Shown here in pieces: positions 32,271-45,300 of a stretch of DNA of 64,000 nucleotides. The stretch is from Lepidodermella squamata (lineage: Eukaryota > Gastrotricha). The notes under the pieces were generated by a model. It saw only the letters and a program-made list of their open reading frames with translations, did no database searches and was not told the DNA's origin. How positions within the stretch are numbered: position 1 is the stretch's first letter; every line of letters begins with the position of its first letter. The translations under genes were made by a program, and so were the position numbers. The stretch is from assembly GCA_047495785.1 (NCBI GenBank), contig JBLDXI010000025.1:1178001-1242000 (forward strand). Direction: 5' to 3'.

Positions 32271-34607
32271 ATGGCAGCCAATCCTAACCGTCCTGGAGTT
32301 GTCAAGGCTCCGGTTTTGGCCAATCGCGAGAACAAAATTCAGAATCTTTCGCAAAATGGAATGGATAACAAGCTGAAAAAAGACATTTCGATCAGAGTAA
32401 GCTTTTTCGATTTGATTTCTGATTTTTTGTAATTATCCCCGCTACAGCCGACGATTGGAGCTCAAAATCCGAGCCGAATCATTCCGTCAAACTCGTTTTC
32501 CCAGCAGTCGAGCAGCACTCTGGCGTCACTAGCCGGTGGTTTACGCAATCGCACCCTTGGCTCGTCGAATTTGTTGCCCGGTTTGAGCCAAGCTGCTAAA
32601 CAACAACCGGCCAAACAGCCCGAGCAGCCGCCGATTCGCCCCGACGATTGGATCATCGTCCCGGCGGCGAAGCCTAGCGACGTGTACAACATTGACACCG
32701 ACCTCGAGTCGCACCTGATGTGCCCTAGCTTGGCGCCGGCTCAGTACGCGTATTTGATGTCCATTGAGGACAAGTTCATGACTGAGATTGGCTTTCTGGG
32801 CAAGACCCGCATCGACGCTCAGGCGCGGCTCAACATCGTCAATTGGATGACAACAGTTCACAGGTATTGAATACCGTGTTTGTTCAGCCTGGGCTACTAA
32901 AATTTCAACCTCGAAAATTTGAAAAATTCGAAAATTAATTTGCGGCCGTCGTTTTTTTCATGTTTTCAAATCGATTGGCCCCTGAGAAAAATTAGGGACT
33001 CGAGATTGTCATGCATTTTTGGCGAATTAAATGTTGAGATTTTGGTTCAGGATCAAGTATGATCCATTCCGCTTTTTTTAGCCTGTTGAATCAAATTAAT
33101 ATAGCCAATTTTTTTCTGAATCTTGTCCAAAAAGTATTTGTTTTGGGCGATTTTATTCGTTTAAAATGAGTAAATGAGCGCATCACAACTACATTGTACC
33201 AAAATGTAAAAAAGCGACTTATTTTTTGGGATTTAGAAAAAAATTGGTAGAAGTCATGCAATGAAAACTCACCAGTGGGACCGAATCGGCGACCTCAGCC
33301 TAAGCGGCGTTTTTTCGCTCCTTTTCAGAAACCGATAGGAATTATAAAAGCTTGAATAGTTGAGGAAATTTGGGTCTGCTGAGAGATCCTAAATTATCCG
33401 TAATTTTCTATATTGACCCTCTTCATCTTTTGAAGATTACCTTTATTCCTGAATCACGATATATTATTCGATGGGTATATTTTCGGATTTTGGCTGTTCG
33501 GTATTTTCGTATGCTTTAAAATTTGTAAATTCTCCCATTTCTAGAAATACGAAGAAGGTGATCTCCTTGTTAAATCGGGACATCCCGCGTAACCTAGTTA
33601 TTTTTTAGAAATTGGGAAATTTCCTTTTACGGGCATTTTAGGCGCCTTGTTTAGCTTCTGGCTTTCATCATAGGCAATTCGCTGAGCAGCAAGAGTCGCT
33701 GTTTTTGGCCGTTAACTACTTCGACCGGTTCATGGCGGTGTCGCCCAGCGGCTCCACGTCCATCTCGCAGACGCTCTCGCCGATGGCGATGGCACAGCGA
33801 GTCGCCGCCACGGCACTGTACATCGCGTGCAAGTTCGAGGAGATCTACGCGCCGTCGATCGACCAGATCTGCGGCGCCACCGAGAACCCGCGCGCCACGC
33901 CCGCCGACGTGCGCCGCGTCGAGTTCGACATGCTGCGCGCGCTGCGATTCCGCGTCAACCCGCCGCTGCTCAACCACTTCCTGCGCCGCTGTTCGAAAGC
34001 CGCCGGGGCGACGGCTCTCCTCCACAGCCTTGGCAAGTATTTAATCGAGGTTGGTTCTTCGAAAAAATGCGTTTTCAATAATACCTTCAATTCAAAATTC
34101 CCTCAAAAATGCCCATAATATACAATGAACTCATCAATTTTCTCATTTTTGATATCGATATTCAACGTTTTTCTAAAAATTCTGTGGTTTTCCATGCTGA
34201 AATTTATAAATTGAATTTTTTCAAATATCAATGGAACATTTTTCTAGATTTTTGATTGCTAATATAATTTTAAATCCATGCATTAGAATTTATTTATTTT
34301 CCTTATTTTTCAGCTCGCTTTGTACGATCCTGAGCTAGCGACTGGCATTAAGCCGTCCTTAGTCGCCGCGGCCGCCAGCTACATCGCCATTCTAGTTTTC
34401 GGCGAGCGGACGCGCGAATGGGACGAAACGATGCAGCACTACTCGGGCGGTTACTCGGAGCTCGAAGTTCGCCCGGTCGCGTCCAAACTCATCGCGCTGC
34501 ACCGCATGCTGGCGAACCGCGAATCGTCGATGCTCGTCAAATCGAAATGGGACGACATGATCAAGCACCACGTGTTCGCCGAGTGGATCCGCAACACTTC
34601 GTTCTAA
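32271..34607 (+). CDS. B-type cyclin, tandem copy 2
   Basis: Exons 32271-32396, 32448-32863, 33674-34049 and 34314-34607 join in frame to 403 residues. Shared blocks with copy 1 are SLFLAVNYFDRFMA, LYIACKFEEIYAPSID, NHFLRRCSKAAGAT, GKYLIE, YDPELATGIKPSLVAAAASY and VFGERTREWD, so the two arose by duplication. The introns differ: copy 2 has an extra one within the first cyclin fold, between TTVHR and QFAEQQESLF. The docking patch reads ARLNI before VNW. The N-terminus has NRENKIQNL but no RxxL or exact KEN box. Exons 3 and 4 are strikingly GC-rich with C/G-ending codons, unlike exons 1 and 2 and unlike copy 1. An acceptor TTTTAATTCTTAG lies 24 nt before the ATG. Confidence 0.87.
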
Positions 34608-35248
34608 TTACAAACTCGGACGGTGAATGGCTGCCACAGAATGACGACAAAAAAATCAAACAAAAAAATCTATCTGTAAATATGACTAATTTTTCATCGC
34701 AGAAAAAATGATAAATAATTTGATATTCAAATCGGAAAAAAATTATTCAACCAAAAAAACTCGTGTTTGCTTTCTCAGAATTTGAATGTATAACTTATGG
34801 TGAACAAAAATTAAATTTTTTCTTTCGCTACGCATCTCCCTGCTGTTCTTCTCTGATTGTTGATGAAAACTGTACAATCCAAACTGATTTCATAAAAATT
34901 TGATAATTTGAACACCTGCTCAAATGTGAAACTCGGTGGCCTTGTAAAATAAAAGACTTTTGTTTGATAAAAATTCGTCGTATTTTTATTATTATTTGAG
35001 GATCATCACAAATTCACAATATTGTAATAAGCAGACAAAATTTCTTAAAGCAGACAACTTTTTATTTATCAGGCTCAACGATAAATTATTGTGTTTATCA
35101 CAGAAGACACGATCGGCGTTCACTGCATCGATTGAGCTGTTATTCACAACAACGTTATTAATTCCTTCCTCTTTCAAATTTAACGAGATCAGCAGATTTA
35201 ACATGAATATTCGACAAAACGATCATATTTTATGGCTATTACGGGAAT
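34608..35248. other. Convergent spacer between cyclin copy 2 and INPP5E
   Basis: Both genes end here. A plus-strand AATAAA at about 34948-34953 (taaaataaaag) probably serves the cyclin. The remainder is AT-rich with no supported gene. Confidence 0.45.
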
Positions 35249-37554
35249 TCATTGAATAGAACACACGGCGCTACTCTTATCCGAAGCCAACATCTGAGTC
35301 CGGTGCTTCAGGCCTTCTAGGTAAATTTCACGATCAAAAAAGCCGACCCCTACAGGTAACGCGTCCAGACCCGGCCGTAACTCAACGTCAAACACACCGA
35401 AAAGAGGTTTATGATCCGAAGTCTGAATCGCATCCACGCTTTGATAGGCTAAGCAAGTTACCGCATTTTTACGCCGGCTTCGAAAGACAATACGATCAGT
35501 ATATGACTGAATGCGTAATTTCGATGACGAGTCGTATTTACTCGTGCCTATGTCGAATTTATACGTAGGCATGAATCGAATTCTGCCCTCGTGGAAGCCG
35601 ATAAAAAGCCGCCCATTCGCCATTTCTTTGCTCATTTCGTCGTGGTCTAGCAGCAATTCGTAGCTGTTTGTTGAAGTCAAAGGTTCCTCTATTTCTTGCT
35701 GCGTAACCGGATGGATTGAGTTGGTTTTACCCATTGAAGCAGCTGTTATACCTTTGATCACTTCGTCGACATGACTACGCTGTTTCATCACTCGAAAATT
35801 GAAATCACCCATCCAAAAAACGCAGTCGAATTGAGCGGTAACGTCCCAATTTCCGACATCCCTAGGCGTTGGAGTCACATTACCGGAGTCTTCGCCAGAA
35901 ACTGGCCTTCTTTGGGCTGGAGAGCTGGGCAGAGTCGCTGATGCTACCCTTCGACTAAATAGGGAACTAGCGAAACTAGGAGCGTTTAGAGATGATAGCG
36001 GCCTTTGCCGCGATAACTCCTTTTTCGCAGCTTGACTTGGCGGTAACAGTTTCAATTCGGAAATGGCTCGTTTGTAATCTTCTACCCTAGCATCGACGTT
36101 ACCCTCGCCAGCCGAAAAGTGCGAATTGATAAACAGAAATGATGTCCCAAACACTTCAAACGAAACAGCTAAGCTACCCTTCGTTGCGATAGGCTGGGCG
36201 GGTTTCGGCGTTGAAACGCCTTCAACCGGTGCCGATGTATACCAGATAAGTTCCCGGCGAATGAAAATCGCTAAACCTAGAGCTCCTTGCGTAGGTGAGC
36301 TAATTAGGACGAAATTGTGGCCGAGTAACTCTTGCAATTTAACGAGCCAGCGCCGTCTATCACCAGAGCTTTCCTGCGTGCTGAAAGCGAAAATGTGGGG
36401 AGCAGCTGAGTTGAAATCTGAAGATGCGTAGTCTGGTATGACAAAACTTTCCAAATCAGCAGGAAGAGTCTAAGGAGAAACACAAATTAACAATTAAAAA
36501 AGCTGCACACTAAATTCTTTACCTTAGAAGCAGCCATGTTCCAAGTTCCAGCGTATACTCGGAGTAAACGATCTGGGAAGAAATATTCGAGCTCGGGTTT
36601 TGAGCCTAAGGATAATTGGCTGCCTAAACAGCCGACTAAATAGCTTCGAGTTCTCACATCACGGCTCGACAATTGACGAAGAAACGATTGCTGATTCACA
36701 TTTGTGAGGTCGCTGGCACTTGTAACTTTGGTCAGGGATTTCGATAGCTCCTCTGACAATGAGTGATTCGTTGATAGCGTTAAGCTCTAAGTATTGAATA
36801 ATCATTTTAATGCATAATGGCTGGCGTAGGAGCAACTTACATTCCGCGGAGAATTGGAACTCGATGTGAAAGCTTGTTTCAAATGGGCTGGAATAGGGCG
36901 AGGAGTAGTTTTCTTGGTGGGTTCTCCAATCGACTTTGGCGTTGCAGCCACATTCGAAAGACTGGTGGGAACGCTCGTCGTTGTAGTTGGCATGGACATC
37001 GCCAGCTTTGATGTTCCGTGTAGTTCTTTAGGCAGTCTTGAACGGCTTGAAGGTCGCGGGGAACCGGATGAAAGTAATTTTGTAGGATTAGATGGTAGCG
37101 TGGTATCTGCAGCAGCAGTAGCCAATACATCTTGCGAAGAGGCCAGACCATTAGGCGATTGAAGCTTGTCCTTTTCTGGCAAGGAAGGCTTAGGTTCAAC
37201 AACTAACGGCTGAGAACTGGAAGGAGTAATCGTTCCGAAGTTTTGCACAGGTTGCTGAATCAGGGAAGGATTTGAAAGAGAAGCCTTTAACGGAGGTAAC
37301 GGGCCTAATGGCGAACCATTGCCCAAGGAAGGCAATTTAGAGTCAGAAGCAAGCGCTTCGACTTTCCTAGGGATTTCAACTGCAGGTGAATCGATGCCTT
37401 TGTTCAAACCCGACGTTTGAGAATCAGTTTCGAGCAAAGTATCCTTCCCGTGAATATTCGCGGCCAGTCCGCGTTTTTTCTTCCGCCGACCTGACAAATC
37501 CTGACCGGATATAGAATGCTCATCGCTAGCAAGATCTTCGCTATCGTTGCTCAT
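35249..37554 (-). CDS. INPP5E: Inositol polyphosphate-5-phosphatase E, ciliary
   Basis: INPP5E removes the 5-phosphate from PI(4,5)P2 and PI(3,4,5)P3 at the primary cilium. Three exons on the minus strand, 36841-37554, 36523-36786 and 35249-36469, join in frame to 732 residues. The first 240 residues are low-complexity Ser/Pro-rich, as in vertebrates. The segment RSYLVGCLGSQL followed by YFFPDRLLRVYAGTWNM is INPP5E-specific. Catalytic motifs are WMGDFNFRV (near 545), YKFDIGTSKYDSSSKLRIQS then YTDRIVFRSR, and TSDHKPLFGVFDV (near 674). The C-terminus CSIQ is a CaaX box, as in INPP5E, implying farnesylation and ciliary membrane targeting. An insertion of about 60 Ser/Arg-rich residues precedes GDFNFR. 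An acceptor CATCTTCAG is 4 nt before the ATG. Confidence 0.93.
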
Positions 37555-39378
37555 TTAGCTGAAGATGAATGATAGCCGTTTTCTAACAATTTAAAGATAT
37601 CGATGAATGCATGTCCATTTAGTTCGATAAACACCAGCATAATTCCTTTATGGCGAAGCGACCAGAAAAATTCCCAAGAGACATAGTTGCTTGATGAACT
37701 CGAGAATTACCAAACTCGAGCAGTGCGTAAGTAATCATCGTCATGGACGCTTTCCGGTTGCGCTGATGATTATCGTTATTGAATTATATTTATTTAGATC
37801 CCGGAAATTGCTGATAATAATGCCTTAAATTATTTGATTAAAAATTATGTAATTATGCAATTTTTCGGCAACTTTTTTAAAAAACCGAAAAATCGAAACT
37901 TGGAAAAATATGGATCTTAGGTACGCGTCTTATATTGACGTGTGACGTGTCTGGCATTCACCCTTTCTTGTTTTCTGTGTTTGCATACGAATATCTATTT
38001 TTTTGCGCTTAAAGTTTTTCAGTATCTCTAGGGTTGTCACTGAGCAAGAATCTTCGAGTTTTGGCTGACTGAAGGACATAATTATCGACCCGGACCCTAT
38101 ATTCTATACTTATTACCTTTTACTACCTCGCGCCTAGTACTTGGTGCATTTGGCGGCTTACTGGTGCGATGTTCCTCTTACTTTTATTTCTGTTAAGCAG
38201 CAACAGCTTATTTTCTACGCATCGCAAATCTTACTATCGAATATCCTACTCTGCATGGATTTAATTGTCGTTGGGCCTTGAGCCTTGATTGCAGAAATAG
38301 AGGGAGTTGGATTTAACAGTATTGGGCTCAGTGTGGCCAATGCTAGATGATACAAGGGTTGAACATCTATATAATTTTATTGATGCAGCTCAGACCGGTG
38401 AGAAATCAGTAGCCTCTTACCTCAACGGCTGCCGGCTGCTGTCCGCTTCAGGACTTATAATTAAGTCAACTGGTACCTTGTTTTATTTTCCGCTGTCCTC
38501 AAATGGTTAGTTGCTAGCAGAAGGATGTAGAAGTTTGCTGAATCTTTTAAGTTCATAGTTTAATTTTCAATTCGATTTATTGGGAAATATATGTGGATAT
38601 CTAATGGATATTTTAGATTTAAATTGGTCTTGTAAACATTGTCGACATGTTGTTCTGTGTACGATATCTTGATTTTCGTTCGACCAGCAAAGTAAGCCTT
38701 TCATCCTGGCAGTCGCTTGAAAAAACAGGCTACATCGGCGAAATTGTTAGCGTTTCCATTCATTTACTGTTATGTCGATTTTTTGCTGTTTTTTCCTCAG
38801 TTATTTTTATTCCACTTAGTAGTTCCGATGATCATCTCCAGTTTCAAGCAATTTTTTATGGTTATACGTTCTCACCACCTGTTATGCTCAGCTAAAATAA
38901 CACATGTACTTTTTTGTTCTGCGCGCATAATTTTGCGCCTCAGGCTATGTAATGTGCATCAGACACGATCTAGCCACACTCCCTTTACTTTTCGGCATAA
39001 CTTATTCCTAACATTAGTTATCTAGTTGGTAATCGCCCATGATTCTGACACTATACCATTTTTCAATGACCATATGATGTACTTGGTAATTGATGTCCTG
39101 CTGTCTGGCCAATATTTTTTATTTTATCGCTTGTTTTCATGTTTTTTTTCGTCCGGATCATTTAGGATTTTATAAACTTTTAATCTCACATCCGTTTTAC
39201 ATATTTAATGCCGATCGTGCTATGATTTACAGCCGGCAACAACAGGCTGCTGATGTGCTTTTCGCGATTTAAATTATTATTATTACTATTATAACGAGGA
39301 CGACGAGTCGGCTCAAGCATCTGCTGGTCTTTTCGCGACAACTGCACGCTTGTTTTAACACTGTTTTTACAAGCAGCC
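37555..39378. promoter_or_regulatory. Divergent spacer between INPP5E and the RasGAP gene
   Basis: The 1.8 kb between divergent genes has no supported coding region; its short open frames look random. It should hold both promoters and the 5' leader of the RasGAP. A GATGATGATG-like and ATT-rich stretch is present but I see no defined regulatory motif. Confidence 0.35.
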
Positions 39379-42300
39379 ATGGATCCGTTGGATAATCCCA
39401 CTGATAAACAGCAACTACCGTGCGAGAAACATGAACAAGACGACAACAACAAGAATAACGAGGAAGAAGAAATGTTATTAGTGCATCAGCAGCAGCAGCG
39501 AGTCGCGCCGGCCGACTTTCTTTGCGGTTGGCTCAATGCTTGGGGTGAGTTGATATAGCATTATAATACAGTAAAAATGGCCTAATAACGCCCGAGTAAT
39601 AAATAATAACACAGCTAAATGCGAGACACTGAGTGACGCGTCGTGTCGTTGATCCAATTTCCCAGAGCCCGTCTTCTTCTGCTACAACGAGAAGTAGTAG
39701 TAGAAGAAGGCGCGATCCGGCCGCTCTCTTTCGCTTGTTTATTTTACATTTCACGCGCGCATACTTTTGCGCGTGTCTCTTGTGGGCGCCTCTTGTTGTT
39801 GTTGTCCGGAACTGCGTCGGCAGTAGAATCGATATTGCTGCTCAATTGACCTGCTAAGCAGGCGTGCAATTAATTACACAGCGCTTTTTCGTTGTTTCGA
39901 CCGCCGCTGCTGCTGCTGCTGCTACGGCTCTTGATGATGATGAGCTAAACCTGCGGCCGGCATCGATTATTAGCCGCTGTTGTTTGATTATTATTCTTTC
40001 AATATAGGCCTAATCTAATTAGGCCAAGTGGCATCGGCTTGTGCTTTTAACGCCGCCACGTTTTGATGGAGAATAAGAAAACAATTGGTGAAGAGCACCG
40101 CTATACAAGCAACGTGTCAGGACATTCGATTTTTTTGCGCCAAAATTGGGTCCAGAATTAAATTAAATATTCGCAGCATTCATATAACAAAGATAGGAAA
40201 ATCGAATTTGTGGAAAACGAGAAAAAATGCGATAATTTAATCTAAGAATTATTTTAATCTTACGATTTATCGCCTTCTCTTCATCTTTAGACTATATATC
40301 ACGAGTAAAAAAGCGAATGATGCAAAAAGAAGGATATTACAAAATTTCCACAAAAATTATATGGAATCTCCTAAATTTCTACGATTTTCTTACCTAGATT
40401 TTACCGAGACATTGCTATTTCTCTTTAGAATTTTTTTATCAATCTGAAATTGCTGCAATTTCATTGAAAGTATGAAAATTAGTAGAGGACTTTGATCTTA
40501 TTTTGTATTTAAATCAGAGCTCCTGAATTTATATCAATTGACGGAAATTCTGACAACCTTGCAGCTAATTTTTTTGTATCAAAATTAATGATTTTTTATT
40601 AAATCTGTCGTGGGTGAAATCGAATGGAATAAAACGAAACGAGGTCCCTGCTAGAGGCTCTCAAATTAAGCAGATCGGAACAGGCCATCCGGCCAAAAAT
40701 AGACGGCTCGTTTTTTTCAATTTCCAATTCCAATTATTTTTCTGTTTACTTGAAGGCTTTCCATTTATTTACTCGGAAGATTTGTTGCTTTAGCTTTCGC
40801 TGTTTTGTCTGGTTTTGGTGGAACCCGAAACGCTGTGAATTAAAACTCGATGGTTTCTGATATTTCCACCTATAATTGAATTTCTAAGATCTTTTCATAG
40901 ATTCATGTCAAATTCTTCGTAAAATTGGGTTAAACAAGCAATGAAGCGGTTAATGGATCTGTGCCATTGTCCGCGGAACCAATAGTTTCCGTTTTCGGAG
41001 CGTATTTTCTCATTAAGCCAGCTGTTTTACTCACTTCATTTTCACGTCTGATATCAGCCGTACTCGATTTCACTCTGAGTCTAGCTCGATTACCTACTCT
41101 AGGTATACGTATGCATTAGCCGGCTGATTGTTATCTCATTAGCAACACCGGCGCCTTTTCGAGGCCGTGAACTCGAGCGCGCGTTTTATATCTCACCGCC
41201 GCGGCCTCTGAGTTTTAAATCGTCCGCTTTGATCGTCAATTTACGCACGCTTTTTGGCATGTTGTATAATAATAATAAATAATGCATGCAACAAGTGTAA
41301 TTGAGTGCGAGATGATGCGCGTATTGCCTTACGTGTTATCTATTTAATAAAGCCAGTCGAGAGATAATTGCGGTATTCGCAATATGCAACATTCATTTTC
41401 GGTTCCCGCTCGGCCTCATTGCGAGAAAACAGCAAGAGACGTGCCTGCCTAATGAAATGATGAATTGCCGGCACAAGACTATATAATAAGTAACCTGAAT
41501 AAATGTATGCATGCATATTTGCTCGTCCGAAACGCACCCGTGGTCATTTTCAGATGATAGATGACTGCTGAATACCAGAGCGCAGCCTTGCCTACCTCCT
41601 ACCGCCTACCTACCTAATGCTGTATAACTCACTCGGTGTAAACATTGTTTTTCGTGTGTGTGCTAGTACGGGGGCTGGCACGATTGCCGACCGGCCATTT
41701 TCGTTCGAGTGGCTATTCAAATAACGGTGACAGAAACACTTGTCGCGCTGTGACACCGGCTCGCTATGCCTAAAAGCAGGCCCTGCAAGTGACAGAAAAT
41801 CCGGCCCAGAATGCGGTGGATACCTTGCTAAAAGCGTTATTAGGCCATGAACTGACGGGATGACAAAAAAATATCCGGAGCCTTGAACTGATTGAAAAAA
41901 TGGAATTTTTCTGTATTTTTTTTTATAGCAATTGATGGATCGAAACCTGCGAATGAACTATTTACTGCCTCGGCGCCGGCGCCTTATTATCCGGACTGGG
42001 AGCCGTTGTTCGTTGTATTCTCGACTAAAACCGGCCAGCTTTCGCATTTTCTTACAGAGCAGGTAATTTAATCGATTTGAAACAACGTAAATCAACATTC
42101 TTCCATTTTCAACTTCGAAATCGAAATGGAAATAATTGTGTTTGAGATTGACTGAAATAACGACTGAGCATTGCCGTCTTGCGGAATGCGCTAAAGAATT
42201 GAAGAAATAGCACAGAGATCCCAACTTTGTACTTACACATTAGCTGAGCAGTATTTCGTATGAACGACAACATTTGATTGAAGAAATTTAAGCTCCGATT

Positions 42301-45300
42301 TCGGCCAAACATTGTTCATTGGAATTCGAAAATTTCTCTCGGATTGAGAAGTTGAGCTATTTTGAACATCCACGGAGCAGAGTTCCTTTTTATTTTCAAG
42401 GCTTTTTCATTCGACTGATGAGAAGTTGGAAATCAGAATCTGTCAATATTAGGAATGAGATCCTCTTATATGGGAGATTATGACATTTTTTAGCTTTTTC
42501 TAGTAGATTACGATTCATTGATTTTTTTGTAATCTGTCCCAATATATGGCTGTACTTGGTAGATTTAAACCCATAGCAAGCAGCACTTTGTTTTTGTAAG
42601 ATATCTAAAACCCCTACAAATATTGAGCATATTTCTAAATTCGAAAAATTGTGGGGAATATATAACAGTTTTACCATCCCTAACTGAGCTAATTTTCCTA
42701 TTACTGTCTTCCAGCCGCATGCGTTGAGGAACCTGAGGAAGTTTAGAAGGAACTAAGTAGTACTTGGTCAATTTTCAAAAATGGGTGAATTGAATTGTGC
42801 CAATTTTTCAGTCCTACTCATCACGGGCTATTATTTTGGCCAAGGCTTGATTTTTCTGATTTAACGTGCAATTAATAGTCCGGGTTGATAATATTTTTTT
42901 TCATTATGCTAAAATTTACGCCCCTCGGCGGAATTCTAATATTATCTAAGGAATTTCGGCGTGCAAAAATAGGTCGAAATTAGCCTAAGCCTTACATTGT
43001 ATACTAAATGTAGCGTGTCCAACAGTGCTGGATTAATGTGTTGTTCTTGATTATTTCAACAGTACGCGGAGGAGTTTTACCGTTTCACGGACAACGTGTC
43101 GCTGTTTAACCCGGCGGCGACGCGCGGCTCGTGCGGCGAAGAAGCCATGGCGGACGGGCTGCGGCCGGCCGTGACGCGGCGCCTCGACGGCGGCCGTACG
43201 CAGTTCATGGCGCGCTGGGGCTACGAATCGCTCGAAAATCTGCACACGCGTTTCGCGAAAACGACAAGCGGCAAGAATAAACTGGTCAGCTCAAATCAGG
43301 GTGCTTCAACTACAACTACGTCAGCTATTAGTCTCAGTCAGCAGCCGGCGAGTAGCAATCAAGTCAATCAGTTTTTCGATACGAGTAACTTCGATTGTGA
43401 GGACGATGCGAGTTTTGTTTACATGAACGATACGTTGAATACCGAGTTCGGTTGCGGCGACGAATCAAACAATCGTGAGTTTCTTTCATTCGAATTGTTT
43501 TTATAAATTTTCTCGGAATTCACCTAAAAATATATAGGTTTTACTACTTTTTTGAAGATTGTAAAGCCTACATGCAAAAATCTTGAATAATAGTTTTTAT
43601 TTTTTAATCGTAATTACTTGGAAAATTTGTTAGAACAATTGTAGAAACTTTGAACTAGTTTCTCAAATTTTAATGCCTAAACAAGACCTAAATTTTTGCG
43701 TTTCTAATAATTTTCGAGACGTGTCAGAAATTAAAGGAGTTTTCTATGATTATTCAAAATTTCTGTGCAATCAGCTACGATGTTCTAATGAAAAGAAATA
43801 TCCAGTTCTCAGGTCAAATTGATTTTGGGGCAATTCGTTGTGATTTTAACGATTTTTTCTACGTAAAGCTTTGACCAGTAATTTTTGCAACAAATGGTTG
43901 ATTTTCTCTGGAATTTATCCTCATTCGAAAGAAGTGCGTTTTCAATCCTTCATTCGCGGTTTTACAAAAGTTCAATTTGGGAAGAAAGATGGATTTTATC
44001 GGACAAAACTCGATTGTACATGATATTTTTAGCGGTTGGACCGGATTTTCTTGGTTTCTTATTTCTGTTGACAAGTTTTACAGTTTATTACCATTCTCAG
44101 GGCTACGATTTTCGGGAAACTTTAATCGTTGGTTCGCCATAAGAAAGCAAATTTTTAATTTTAGACTTTCTGTCGCTTTTTTTTCTTTCATTTGGTTGCG
44201 TTACTGTGAACACTCTAATATCTGTCCCAAATTTTTCCTCAGTCAAATTCAGGAGCAAAAATGACTTGATTTTGCTGAGAGTTGAGACGGTTCACTCTTA
44301 ATTCTAGTCATTATTATCAAGTATTTATTTCAGCCAAATATTATCCCGTATTTTTTCGTCATATTTGATCGGTCCTAAATTTTCAATCCCTGTTTATCGT
44401 CTGAAATGTAGCCCATTTATCGATAGATGTGTCCGGCGATTCTCGAAAGGCAATAAGCCGCCTCGTTTGTTTACCCATTGCCGAGTTAAATATGCAAATG
44501 AAGCGACAATAATATGTACCTAAACTTGAGCCGCAAATTTTTACAGCACTGGCCAGTCGTATTTTTGCGCGGCCGGCAGCGGCGGCTTTCAAGTGCCTAC
44601 AGCGCTTATTTGTAATTTGAGAAAGCGAGCGAGTGAGCGAGTTAAATAGAAAGTAAAATTTAATTTAATGCAGATATTGTCAGATTTTGAAAAATTGTAT
44701 TTGAATAGAGAGAGATAATTGCTCGCTATTATAATTTTGGCAGCCGTGATGAAAAAAAACTTGTCAAGTCATAAGTGGCCGGTCATCATCTTGATTAGAA
44801 ATTGAAAAGCCGCGGCGTAAAAAATAATAATAACAAAAATTACAACAGTAGTATTTAAAATGAAATGAAATACGTATTCTCGCGTTGAAATTCAGCACGC
44901 CAACATTTTTAGGTACACATGGCGTTTTCTCACTATAAGATACAGTAAACCCGTTGCTTATCGAGTGTTGTTTTTATGCCATCGTATCGTTTGTATATCA
45001 CTTTGTTACTAGAATGCGTCTCAGTTTCGCGCTGTCATAATATCATCTTCAAAGTAGCGTTTTTGTCCTTTTAACTTTGGCACGTCTCGAGTTGAAACGC
45101 CGCGAGATTGAGAGTATATGCCTGTTATCATCTCGCGTTGAAAATTTTTAATTTACACGAAAAAAATGCCATCAATTTGTCCGGCTATAAAGGTTAATAA
45201 CGATTTTGATCGTTTAGTTTTGAGCCAATCGGCGCGGATCAATCGAACACTTGCCGACGATAACGCCATGTTTGCGGCTGCTACGCCGTGTTGCGCGTCG

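Noticed and set aside
32462-32861. Minus-strand frames over cyclin copy 2 exon 2
   Set aside because: Shadows of the GC-rich coding exon on the other strand.
38307-39272. Several 60-100-codon frames upstream of the RasGAP gene
   Set aside because: Low-complexity, hydrophobic or random composition, with no splice or homology support.
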